Source: Sulfonitrofixus sp039714575
Lineage (GTDB): Bacteria; Campylobacterota; Campylobacteria; Campylobacterales; Sulfurimonadaceae
DNA: 33,617 bases
Assembly: GCA_039714575.1 (NCBI GenBank)
Contig: JBDLJE010000015.1
Location: 1 to 33,617, forward strand
Direction: 5' to 3'
Under the pieces are notes generated by a model. It had not been told where the DNA came from and did no database searches. It worked only from the letters and a program-made list of their open reading frames with translations. The translations under genes and the position numbers were made by a program. Positions 1 to 7,105 of this stretch are shown here, in pieces. Each line of letters opens with the position of its first letter. Within the stretch, counting starts at the first letter, position 1.

Positions 1-72
1 TTTCTATGACAACCTTTGAAACCTTAAACATCCAACGCAGTTTATTTTACATATATAGACGCTGAACAGTTC

Positions 73-81
73 TGTTATACT
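73..81 (+). promoter_or_regulatory. Extended -10 promoter of the rubredoxin gene
   Basis: TGTTATACT gives a TG-n-TATACT extended -10 element. A start about 7 nt downstream would leave a leader of roughly 15 nt containing the AAGGAG ribosome site at 92-97. No clear -35 is visible. The stretch 1-72 holds nothing I can identify; it may be the end of the upstream intergenic region. Confidence 0.5.
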
Positions 82-103
82 GAAATAAAGCAAGGAGCAG
101 ATG

Positions 104-271
104 ATGGCAAAAAAATATATATGTACAGTATGTGACTGGATCTACGATCCTGCAGTGGGAGACCCTGACGGCGGGATCGCTCCGGGAACTGCTTTTGAAG
201 ATATTCCTGATGACTGGGTCTGCCCCGACTGTGGTACCTCCAAAGAGGACTTCGAAGAGTTCAGCGAATAG
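104..271 (+). CDS. Rubredoxin
   Basis: A small cytoplasmic one-iron electron carrier of 55 residues, the usual length of this family. Two CxxC knuckles bind the iron: CTVC at residues 7-10 and CPDC at 40-43. Between them are the family words WIYDP, GDPDGGI and the aromatic DDWVCPDC. Two ATG codons occur in tandem at 101 and 104. The second is chosen because it lies 6 nt after AAGGAG, against only 3 nt for the first. It stands alone with its own promoter and converges on uppP, so no partner enzyme can be inferred from position. In related organisms rubredoxins feed electrons to oxygen or peroxide reductases; that role here is inference. The stop codon runs directly into a hairpin repeat. Confidence 0.93.
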   Translation: MAKKYICTVCDWIYDPAVGDPDGGIAPGTAFEDIPDDWVCPDCGTSKEDFEEFSE

Positions 272-358
272 CTTCGGCACATCTTGCACAAAAGTTTGAC
301 TCTCGGCGCACATTAGTGCGCAGTCGGTCAAACGTTTTGCACAACCTGTACCAAATCT
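271..358 (+). repeat. Short hairpin repeat, copy 1
   Basis: Begins at the last base of the rubredoxin stop codon with GCTTCGG and ends in ACCAAATCT. Core hairpin: GCGCAC (306-311), loop ATTA, GTGCGC (316-321). An outer imperfect stem pairs 284-300 with 327-344 (GTTTGAC with GTCAAAC, then AAAA with TTTT), with GCAC on both sides. A second copy lies at 28729-28816, where the flanking words and core are kept but the outer arms have a different, still complementary sequence. It sits between convergent genes and could end both transcripts, although no clean run of T follows. Confidence 0.7.
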
Positions 359-399
359 CTTCGCTGAACGGTTTTTTGTAATAAGATATAAGTTAGTGA

Positions 400-1164
400 C
401 TAGCTAATTGCAAGTAATATAACTCCGAAGATGATGCGGTAGATACCGAAGGCGACAAAGGTAAAACGCTGCAGAAAGACCAAAAAGAGTTTGATGGTCA
501 GGTAGGCGACGATGAAGGCGGTGACAAAACCGGCTATAAAAGCGACCCAGTTGGCATCGGCGAACTCCTGGTAGTGTTTGAGCAGGTCATAAGCCGTGAC
601 CGCTCCCATAACCGGAATGGCCAGCAGAAATGAGAACTCTGCACTGGTCTTGCGGTTCATCTTTAGCAGCATACCGCCGATGATCGTTGCACCGGCTCGG
701 CTGGTTCCGGGGATGAGTGAAAAGATCTGGGCGACACCGACAAGAAAAGCCTGTTTGTAGCTGACATTCTCGACCTCATTGGTGTGGCTCTCCTCCTCTT
801 TATAGAACTTCTCCACGATCAAAAAGATGACCCCGCCGATGATAAACATAATGGCAACTGTGTTGACCGTAAAAAGCTCTTTAATAAGGTCTTTGAAGAT
901 GAAACCGACAACGGCAAGCGGTAAAAAAGCAATAAAAAGTTTCTGCCATAGTTCGATCTTTTTAAGTGTCATCTTGTCACGATAGACCAGCATCACTGCC
1001 ATAATAGCGGCAAACTGAATGATCACTTCGTAGGCCTTGGTGAGGTTGTTTTGAGAGACACCAAGGTACTCACTGGCAACGATCATATGACCGGTAGAAG
1101 AGATAGGAAGAAACTCGGTAAAGCCTTCGATGATTCCGATGATGATGGCTTGAAAAATATCCAA
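400..1164 (-). CDS. uppP: Undecaprenyl-diphosphatase (UppP/BacA family)
   Basis: Integral membrane enzyme that dephosphorylates undecaprenyl diphosphate, recycling the lipid carrier for peptidoglycan and other envelope polymers. At 254 residues it is close to the family norm. Two signatures are clear: EGFTEFLPISSTGH at residues 13-26, carrying the conserved glutamates, and PGTSRAG at 152-158, with the catalytic-site Ser/Arg. Several hydrophobic segments cover the rest. The start is a TTG at 1164, supported by AGGA seven nt upstream on the minus strand. A TAAAAT with a TG upstream (1193-1198, minus) is a likely -10. It is transcribed alone, divergent from the aminotransferase operon and convergent with rubredoxin. 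Confidence 0.95.
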   Translation of the reverse strand: MDIFQAIIIGIIEGFTEFLPISSTGHMIVASEYLGVSQNNLTKAYEVIIQFAAIMAVMLVYRDKMTLKKIELWQKLFIAFLPLAVVGFIFKDLIKELFTVNTVAIMFIIGGVIFLIVEKFYKEEESHTNEVENVSYKQAFLVGVAQIFSLIPGTSRAGATIIGGMLLKMNRKTSAEFSFLLAIPVMGAVTAYDLLKHYQEFADANWVAFIAGFVTAFIVAYLTIKLFLVFLQRFTFVAFGIYRIIFGVILLAIS

Positions 1165-1192
1165 AAGAGGTTCCTGATTTTTTATTATTTGT

Positions 1193-1198
1193 ATTTTA
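1193..1198 (-). promoter_or_regulatory. Probable -10 box of uppP
   Basis: Read on the minus strand this is TAAAAT preceded by TGC, giving an extended -10 about 29 nt before the TTG start of uppP. It lies between uppP and the divergent aminotransferase gene. Confidence 0.4.
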
Positions 1199-1253
1199 GC
1201 ATGTGCTGAATAAAATCGTCTAAAATTTCATTTGTAGCTAAACACTAATTAGC

Positions 1254-1259
1254 TATAAT
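1254..1259 (+). promoter_or_regulatory. -10 box (TATAAT) of the aminotransferase-hisZ-purA cluster
   Basis: Perfect TATAAT about 87 nt before the ATG at 1347. The implied leader of about 80 nt contains only a short CCTG-TTT-CAGG hairpin followed by GCTTTT, which is too weak to call an attenuator. Confidence 0.5.
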
Positions 1260-1346
1260 ACGCGGTTTGAAAAAACATAAGCTGTAAATATCATTTAAGT
1301 GACCTGTTTCAGGGCTTTTAGATGATGTTTTATCAAAGGAAAAAGA

Positions 1347-2477
1347 ATGTTGCTTTTTACTCCAGGACCGACCCCGGTTCCAGAATTTGTTCGTGTTGCG
1401 ATGGCGGGAGAGACGATTCACCACCGTACACCGGAATTTGAGGCGATTTTCGCTGAGACACGTGCACTGCTTTTCAAACTCTTTAACACTGATGAGGTGA
1501 TCATGCTTGCCTCTTCGGGTACAGGTGCGATGGAAGCAGCGGTTATCAACCTCTGTAACGACACCCTTTTGAGTGTGAACTCGGGTAAGTTCGGTGAGCG
1601 TTTTGGCAAGATCGCTGTTGCAAGCGGACTGAACAATGTTGAGATCAAACATGAGTGGGACACGCCTGCTACGGTTGAAGAGATTGTTGCCGCTATTAAA
1701 GCGAATCCGGCTATCGATGCACTTGCAATTCAGGTCTCTGAGTCAGCAGGTGGTCTTCGTCATCCTGTAGAAGAGATCGCTAAAGCGGTTAAAGAGATCA
1801 ACCCTGACATTATGGTCATCGCTGACGGCATTACCGCTGTGGGTGTTGAACGTATTGATGTTGCAAACATCGACTGTCTTATTGCGGGCAGTCAAAAAGC
1901 GTTGATGCTGCCACCGGGTCTGGCTATTCTTGGTCTCAGCAATGCAGCGATCGCAAAGATCGGAAGCGGAAAAGGGTACTACCTCAACCTTGCGTCTGAG
2001 ATCAAAAAACAGTCTCAGAACACGACAGCCTATACTGCAGCAACAACACTGATCATCGGTCTTGGCGCTGTTCTGAAAAGTATTGATGAAGGCGAAGGTC
2101 TTGGCAAACTGTACTGTGACACAGCGCGTCGTGCCAAGGCGTGTCGCGCAGCATTAGAGGCGATCGGTCTTCACTCTTATCCGCAAGAGCCGGCACGTTC
2201 GATGACGACTATTGACGATGAGAACGCTTCTGAGATCCGTAAGATCTTGAAAGAGGATCACAGCATCAATGTCGCGGGCGGTCAAGACCATCTTAAAGGG
2301 AAGATATTCCGTATCAACCAGATGGGGCTGATCGAGACGTATGAGCTTACGGCTGTTGTTACGGCTGTTGAACTTGCCCTAGCTAAGCTCGGCCGTCGCG
2401 AGTTTGACGGTACGGCAAGCCGTGTCTTTACAGAGACATATTACAAAACAATGTTAGAAAAAAGCAGAGAAAAATAA
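1347..2477 (+). CDS. Class V PLP-dependent aminotransferase (serine/alanine-glyoxylate type)
   Basis: 376 residues with the N-terminal FTPGPTPVP signature of the serine-pyruvate/alanine-glyoxylate aminotransferase branch. PLP contacts are visible: SSGTGAMEA near residues 56-64, an aspartate in IADGITAVG near 160, and the Schiff-base lysine in GSQKALMLPPG near 184. The family moves amino groups between serine, alanine or phosphoserine-like donors and glyoxylate or pyruvate; the exact substrate cannot be read from sequence. An AAAGGAAAAAG ribosome site precedes the ATG. Its stop overlaps the next start in TAATG at 2475-2479, implying translational coupling to the HisZ-like gene. A cytosolic enzyme of amino-acid metabolism is the safe call. 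Confidence 0.88.
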   Translation: MLLFTPGPTPVPEFVRVAMAGETIHHRTPEFEAIFAETRALLFKLFNTDEVIMLASSGTGAMEAAVINLCNDTLLSVNSGKFGERFGKIAVASGLNNVEIKHEWDTPATVEEIVAAIKANPAIDALAIQVSESAGGLRHPVEEIAKAVKEINPDIMVIADGITAVGVERIDVANIDCLIAGSQKALMLPPGLAILGLSNAAIAKIGSGKGYYLNLASEIKKQSQNTTAYTAATTLIIGLGAVLKSIDEGEGLGKLYCDTARRAKACRAALEAIGLHSYPQEPARSMTTIDDENASEIRKILKEDHSINVAGGQDHLKGKIFRINQMGLIETYELTAVVTAVELALAKLGRREFDGTASRVFTETYYKTMLEKSREK

Positions 2478-3319
2478 TGATATTTGAACACGAGATCCCG
2501 GAAGGATCCAAACTATACTTCGGAGATTCGGCAAAACGCAAACGTTATATCGAGCAGGTCGCCAGCGAAGTACTTTACAGTGACGGTTTTGAAGAGATCG
2601 TAACACCGCTCTTTTCATACCACCAGGATGACTCTATTGCAGATGTAAAAGAGCTGGTACGTATAAACGATACGAAAAACAACAAAATGAGTCTGCGTGC
2701 TGATTCGACGATCGATGTTGTGCGCATCATCACTAAACGTCTTGGTCGCAACACGACACACCGTAAATGGTTCTACATCCAGCCGATCTACCGTTACCCG
2801 TCAACGGAGCAGTACCAGGTGGGTGCTGAGATCATTGGTGAGAGTGACCTGAGTGTTGCACTTAACCAGTCTATGGAGATTTTTGAGCGTCTGGAGGTTG
2901 CACCACTGCTGCAGATCTCAAACATCGCGATCCCAAATAAACTCTCTAAGATATTGGAGATCCCGTTAGATGATTTCCGTCATATCAACATTCAGAAGTT
3001 TTTGTCGCTTAACATTGATTGGGTGACAAAACTGGTCTATCTTCAACATCCTGAAGATGTCGACGCAGTCATCGAGATCGTTCCTGATGAGATCAAAGAA
3101 GAGCTTGTCAAGATGAAAGAGATGTGTACTAAGATCGCTTATAAAAACAAGGTGATCGCTCCGCTTTACTATGCAAAAATGCTCTACTATGACGAGCTCT
3201 TTTTCAGAGTGATCGAAGGCAATGAGATCCACGCACGTGGCGGACGTTATGTAAATGACGATGTGACATCGGTAGGTTTTGCCATCTACACAGACACGCT
3301 AATAGAAGCAAACAAGTAA
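2477..3319 (+). CDS. hisZ: HisZ-like ATP phosphoribosyltransferase regulatory subunit (class II aaRS-like fold)
   Basis: 280 residues with the histidyl-tRNA-synthetase-like core. SLRADSTIDVVRI at 72-84 and the motif-2-like WFYIQPIYRYP at 98-108 are followed by a C-terminal GGRYVNDD segment and VGFAIYTD, resembling HisS motif 3. There is no anticodon-binding domain, and the protein is shorter than many HisZ proteins (around 390 residues as I recall), so it is a compact form. HisZ pairs with a short HisG to catalyse and regulate the first step of histidine synthesis; no hisG lies in this window. It is coupled to the upstream aminotransferase by TAATG and followed 10 nt later by purA, so the position links it to purine nucleotide supply rather than to a his operon. 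Confidence 0.75.
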   Translation: MIFEHEIPEGSKLYFGDSAKRKRYIEQVASEVLYSDGFEEIVTPLFSYHQDDSIADVKELVRINDTKNNKMSLRADSTIDVVRIITKRLGRNTTHRKWFYIQPIYRYPSTEQYQVGAEIIGESDLSVALNQSMEIFERLEVAPLLQISNIAIPNKLSKILEIPLDDFRHINIQKFLSLNIDWVTKLVYLQHPEDVDAVIEIVPDEIKEELVKMKEMCTKIAYKNKVIAPLYYAKMLYYDELFFRVIEGNEIHARGGRYVNDDVTSVGFAIYTDTLIEANK

Positions 3320-3329
3320 GGAATAAAGT

Positions 3330-4586
3330 ATGAGTGTAAAAGCAGATTTAATCGTAGGTATCCAATGGGGCGACGAAGGCAAGGGAAAGATCGTTGATGC
3401 TCTTGCTTGTAAGTACGACATGGTGTGTAGAAGTCAGGGTGGACACAATGCCGGTCACACGATCTGGGTAGACGGTGTTAAGTATGCACTTCATCTGATC
3501 CCTTCCGGTGTTCTTAACCCTGAAGCGATCAACGTTGTCGGAAACGGTGTTGTTCTTTCACCTGAGTCTATCATCAAAGAGATGGAGCAGTTTGAAGGTC
3601 TTGAAGGTCGTCTCTATATCTCGGACAAAGCACATCTTAACCTCTCTTACCACGCACTTATCGACCAGGCAAAAGAGCGCCTTAAAGGTGATAAAGCTAT
3701 CGGTACGACCGGTAAAGGTATCGGGCCTGCATACTCAGACAAGATCAACCGTACAGGGTTCAGAGTAGGTGAACTGCTTGAGCCTGCAACGCTTTGTGCC
3801 GGTATCATTGAGTACTTTGAGCAGAATCGTGCCATCTTTGATGTATATGAGATACCTACGCCTGTTGTAGCTGAGCTTCTAGCTGAGCTAGAGGGTTTCA
3901 AAGCGAAGCTTGCGCCTTTTATCACCGATACAACGCAGATGGTCTGGAAAGCGCTTGATGAAGAGAACAAAAAAGTACTTTTAGAGGGTGCGCAGGGAAC
4001 ACTGCTTGACATCGACCACGGTACTTTCCCATATGTAACATCGTCCGCGACGGTAAGTGCCGGTGCTTGTACAGGACTTGGGATCAACCCTAAAGATATC
4101 GGTAAAGTGATCGGTATTGTCAAAGCGTACTGTACACGTGTCGGTAACGGACCGTTCCCAAGTGAGGACTTCGGCGACGACGGTCAACGTCTTGGCGAGC
4201 AGGGTCATGAGTTTGGAACAACAACAGGCCGAGCAAGACGTTGTGGCTGGTTCGATGCGGTTGCTACACGTCACGCATGTCGCCTAAACGGTGTTGATGA
4301 ACTTTCATTGATGAAACTTGATGTTCTTGACGGTTTTGATGAAGTGAAGGTCTGTGTTGCTTATAACTACAACGGTGAAGAGATCAACTATATGCCGGCT
4401 GATTTAGACAATGTCACACCTGTCTACAAGACTTTCAAAGGTTGGAATGACTCTGTCGGTGTTCGTGAATTTGATAAACTTCCGGCTGATGCGCAGGACT
4501 TTGTGCGTACCATCGAGGAGATCAGCAAGACTAAAGTCGGCATCATCTCTACTTCTCCAGAGCGTGACGATACTATTTATCTATAA
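3330..4586 (+). CDS. purA: Adenylosuccinate synthetase
   Basis: Cytosolic GTP-dependent enzyme joining IMP and aspartate to give adenylosuccinate, the first committed step to AMP. The full family length of 418 residues is present. Diagnostic motifs: GIQWGDEGKGK at residues 10-20 (the GTP-binding loop with the catalytic aspartate), GGHNAGHT with the conserved histidine, GTTGKGIGPAY near residue 130, LLEGAQGTLLDIDHG in the middle, and TTTGRARRCGW, which contacts substrate. The ATG follows GGAATAAAGT, an acceptable ribosome site. It is the last gene of the aminotransferase-hisZ-purA cluster and is followed by the long structured repeat. No anomaly seen. Confidence 0.98.
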   Translation: MSVKADLIVGIQWGDEGKGKIVDALACKYDMVCRSQGGHNAGHTIWVDGVKYALHLIPSGVLNPEAINVVGNGVVLSPESIIKEMEQFEGLEGRLYISDKAHLNLSYHALIDQAKERLKGDKAIGTTGKGIGPAYSDKINRTGFRVGELLEPATLCAGIIEYFEQNRAIFDVYEIPTPVVAELLAELEGFKAKLAPFITDTTQMVWKALDEENKKVLLEGAQGTLLDIDHGTFPYVTSSATVSAGACTGLGINPKDIGKVIGIVKAYCTRVGNGPFPSEDFGDDGQRLGEQGHEFGTTTGRARRCGWFDAVATRHACRLNGVDELSLMKLDVLDGFDEVKVCVAYNYNGEEINYMPADLDNVTPVYKTFKGWNDSVGVREFDKLPADAQDFVRTIEEISKTKVGIISTSPERDDTIYL

Positions 4587-4616
4587 TCTTTCATAAGAGT
4601 TTTTCACGCATTTTGC

Positions 4617-5175
4617 CGTCATTCCGGACTTGATCCGGAATCTACAACTTCTTTAGTCTTTTTAACTTATTTTAAAAATCAAACTTTATTGACCTCTCTT
4701 TCCTTTTTTCTCCGCAAAAAACGAAACCAAAAAGCTCCCGCGGATGGCTTCAAGCCCGATGGCTATCGGGTGCCTTCCTTACACTCGTTCACTCCCTAAA
4801 ACTCCCTAACTCGCTGTCGCTCAGACAAAGTGAGTTTTTTAACGGTCACTCTCTCCCTCCAGTCAGCTTTGCAGATGCCACGGAAAGAGCTCAAGTGGTA
4901 ACGCATTGATAAAAGTTAAAACTTCGTTTTAATCCCTATTTGAAGATTATAGAAGTTGCAACAGTATGTGTCGCAAAAATAGCCTGATATGGAACCCTCT
5001 CTATACAGTTGGCAGTCTGTATTTCTATGCCTAGGCAAGTATTGGCGTTTAACCGCCAATTAGCCCGGAAGCCAGTGAGTTGTTAGTATGAGCTGTTAAT
5101 AGTGCCGGAGGGTATTGCACTTTTCTTTTTTTGGTTACTTCTTTCTTTTGGGCAAACAAAAGAAAAAAAGTAACG
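4617..5175 (+). repeat. Long structured intergenic repeat, copy A
   Basis: Fills most of the gene-free stretch 4587-5312. In order: hairpin 1 TTCCGGA/TCCGGAA (4622-4640) inside CATTCC...GGAATCTAC; hairpin 2 TTTCCTTTTTT/AAAAAACGAAA (4699-4726); hairpin 3 CCCGAT-GGCT-ATCGGG (4755-4770); hairpin 4 AACTCGCT/AGTGAGTT (4808-4836) with TCAGACA in its loop; a near-invariant block at 4861-4910 containing GCAGATGCCACG and AGAGCTCAAG; hairpin 5 TTAAAAC-TTC-GTTTTAA (4916-4932); ATTGGCG/CGCCAAT near 5040-5060; and an end hairpin pairing 5134-5150 with 5157-5174. Copy B (18360-18850) has the same order with different but complementary stems. No convincing ORF. It starts about 30 nt after the purA stop, in the same orientation. 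Confidence 0.8.
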
Positions 5176-5312
5176 TACTATCGCTATGAAGTAATAAAAA
5201 AGTTCAAATAATCAAGCAGATATTTAAAAGCTTAAAAGTGAAAAAACCACTTTTACCTCACTCTAACCAAACTTACTGTATTATCCAAAAAAATAATTTA
5301 GAGGTCATCGCT

Positions 5313-5864
5313 ATGAAAGTTACTCTCGCACACGTACCACGTATTGCAAACAGAATCGCTATAGAACTTAACAAAAGCGGCTTGGTCACGATGACTAAAG
5401 GTCTTGAGCCGATCGCTCATGAAGCGGAAAAGATCTTTATAGAGAGTGTTAAAAAAGAGCAGGAACTCGAAGAACGTGTTAATGATATGCTGGATGACAA
5501 CGAAGATGACATCGAAGAGATGTTGGCAGACGAGCGTCAGCTGTTCTTTATGATCAAGAAGAAACTGGCACCGGAATACGGGGTCATTCTTTCGTATGAA
5601 GATCGTTACTCTGACATCGCCCACAAGATCCTTGACGAGCTTTACGAAGAGGACCTGATCCACTTTGATGTGACAGAGAACCGCATCAAAAACATCATCT
5701 ACAATGCGATCACAGGTTATATCGCCAGCAATGATGAGATCGATGACGCTGTTATGGACAAGATCCGTTCGTATAAACGCCGTATCATTCCGGGAACGGA
5801 AGAGTTCGACATCATTCATGAAAAACTTTACAACGAAGAGCTGCAAAAGAGAGGTCTTGCCTAA
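5313..5864 (+). CDS. DUF507 family protein
   Basis: 183 residues, acidic and charged, with no signal peptide and no clear transmembrane segment. The N-terminus MKVTLAHVPRIANRIAIELNKSG matches what I recall of DUF507 proteins, which are common in Campylobacterota and of unknown function. The middle is strongly acidic (VNDMLDDNEDDIEEMLADE), probably helical or coiled-coil. The ATG at 5313 is chosen over an upstream in-frame ATG at 5238, because GAGG lies at 5301-5304 and the family begins with MKV/MKL. The stop overlaps the carA start in TAATG, so the two are translationally coupled. That suggests a link to pyrimidine or arginine supply, or simply shared expression. Confidence 0.82.
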   Translation: MKVTLAHVPRIANRIAIELNKSGLVTMTKGLEPIAHEAEKIFIESVKKEQELEERVNDMLDDNEDDIEEMLADERQLFFMIKKKLAPEYGVILSYEDRYSDIAHKILDELYEEDLIHFDVTENRIKNIIYNAITGYIASNDEIDDAVMDKIRSYKRRIIPGTEEFDIIHEKLYNEELQKRGLA

Positions 5865-6994
5865 TGAACACAGTTTACATCTACCTTGAAAACGGTACAT
5901 TTTTAGAAGCAGCATCGTTTGGTGCAGAGACGACACTGGTCGGCGAGATCGTTTTCAACACGTCGATGAGCGGTTACCAGGAGATTATGTCTGACCCGTC
6001 GTATGCAGGTCAGTTCGTCACTTTTACGGCACCGGAGATCGGTAATGTCGGTGTCAACGCTGAAGATATGGAATCAACTGGTGCGCATGCCAAGGGCATG
6101 ATCGTACGCCAGTATCAGGACCGTTACTCAAACTTCCGTGCCGAGGGCTCTCTCTCTGACTTTTTGAAAGAGAACAATGTTATGGGTATCTGTGACATCG
6201 ATACACGTTTTCTGACAAAGATGCTTCGTGCTGAAGGTGCAATGATGATGGTTGCATCGACTGAGATCAGTGACAAAGAGGAGCTTAAAAAAGTCCTTGA
6301 GTCTTCTCCTCGTATCGAAGAGGTCAACTATATTAAAGAGGTCAGTACTAAAAAAGCATATACGCATCCAAGCGGAACATACGATGCCGTTAAGTTCAAG
6401 TATAATGATGCACCAAAAGCAGAGGCAAAGATCGCAGCGATCGACTTTGGTGTGAAACGCAACATTCTGAACGAGTTGACACAAGCGGGTATCGAGGTCG
6501 AAGTGATGCCAAACAGTTTTGATGCTGACGCACTGATCTCTCGCGTGAAAGCAAAAGAGATCGACGGTGTCTTCTTGTCAAACGGTCCGGGAGACCCATT
6601 GATCTTAAAAGAGGAGCAGGAGCAGGTCAAAAAGCTTATTGCGGCCAAGGTGCCGATGTTCGGTATCTGCCTTGGTCACCAGCTTCTCTCGATCTCTCAC
6701 GGTCACGATACATTCAAACTGAAGTTCGGTCATCACGGCGGTAACCACCCGGTTAAAAATGTTGAGACGGGTATGGTAGAGATCACGGCACAAAACCATA
6801 ACTATAATGTTCCTGACAGTGTGACGGATATTGCAGAAGTGACACATACAAACCTTTTTGATAACACGATCGAAGGGCTTCGTTATAATGACGCACCGAT
6901 CTTCTCGGTTCAACACCACCCGGAAGCAAGCCCGGGACCGAAAGAGAGCCGTTATATCTTTGGTGAGTTTTTAAACCTGTTAAAACAGGCATAA
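5864..6994 (+). CDS. carA: Carbamoyl-phosphate synthase small (glutaminase) subunit
   Basis: 376 residues, full length. It hydrolyses glutamine and channels ammonia to CarB for carbamoyl phosphate, used in pyrimidine and arginine synthesis. The N-terminal CarA domain shows GEIVFNTSMSGYQEIMSDPSY, typical of the family. The C-terminal class I amidotransferase has the oxyanion region LSNGPGDP near 238-245, the nucleophile C269 in FGICLGHQLL, and H352/E354 in HHPEASPGP. carB is not in the window; in this group it is often unlinked. The gene is coupled to DUF507 by TAATG and followed by an AT-rich hairpin. Confidence 0.98.
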   Translation: MNTVYIYLENGTFLEAASFGAETTLVGEIVFNTSMSGYQEIMSDPSYAGQFVTFTAPEIGNVGVNAEDMESTGAHAKGMIVRQYQDRYSNFRAEGSLSDFLKENNVMGICDIDTRFLTKMLRAEGAMMMVASTEISDKEELKKVLESSPRIEEVNYIKEVSTKKAYTHPSGTYDAVKFKYNDAPKAEAKIAAIDFGVKRNILNELTQAGIEVEVMPNSFDADALISRVKAKEIDGVFLSNGPGDPLILKEEQEQVKKLIAAKVPMFGICLGHQLLSISHGHDTFKLKFGHHGGNHPVKNVETGMVEITAQNHNYNVPDSVTDIAEVTHTNLFDNTIEGLRYNDAPIFSVQHHPEASPGPKESRYIFGEFLNLLKQA

Positions 6995-6999
6995 CCTTA

Positions 7000-7024
7000 T
7001 TAAAAGAGAGTACTTCTCTTTTAA
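7000..7024 (+). terminator. Hairpin after carA, possible terminator
   Basis: TTAAAAGAGA (7000-7009), loop GTACT, TCTCTTTTAA (7015-7024): a perfect 10-bp inverted repeat starting 6 nt after the carA stop. It ends in TTTTAA rather than a long T run, so it may end transcription weakly or protect the 3' end. Confidence 0.4.
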
Positions 7025-7041
7025 TATAAAATTAACACAAA

Positions 7042-7061
7042 TGTAACACTACTTAGTTACA
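7042..7061. promoter_or_regulatory. Inverted repeat TGTAAC-N8-GTTACA, candidate operator
   Basis: Perfect 6-nt arms (7042-7047 and 7056-7061) with an 8-nt spacer, 45 nt before the start of the GKCG-tailed membrane protein gene. The spacing of dyad centres (14 nt) fits a helix-turn-helix dimer. No regulator is identified. Confidence 0.35.
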
Positions 7062-7105
7062 CTTTCTACTCAAAGCGTAAGAAAGAACCTCCTGATAGGA
7101 CCTCC

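Noticed and set aside
2477..3319. HisZ-like gene as a truncated pseudogene of hisS
   Set aside because: The frame is intact, coupled to its neighbours, and keeps core motifs; shortness fits a compact HisZ.
4411..4596. 61-codon frame at the end of purA
   Set aside because: It lies in another frame inside purA; purA motifs run through the region.
4617..5175. Long repeat as a CRISPR array or insertion sequence
   Set aside because: Units are not tandem or evenly spaced, and there is no transposase or long terminal inverted repeat at matching ends.
5238..5312. Upstream ATG extending the DUF507 protein by 25 residues
   Set aside because: No ribosome site, and the extension is not DUF507-like; GAGG precedes the ATG at 5313.
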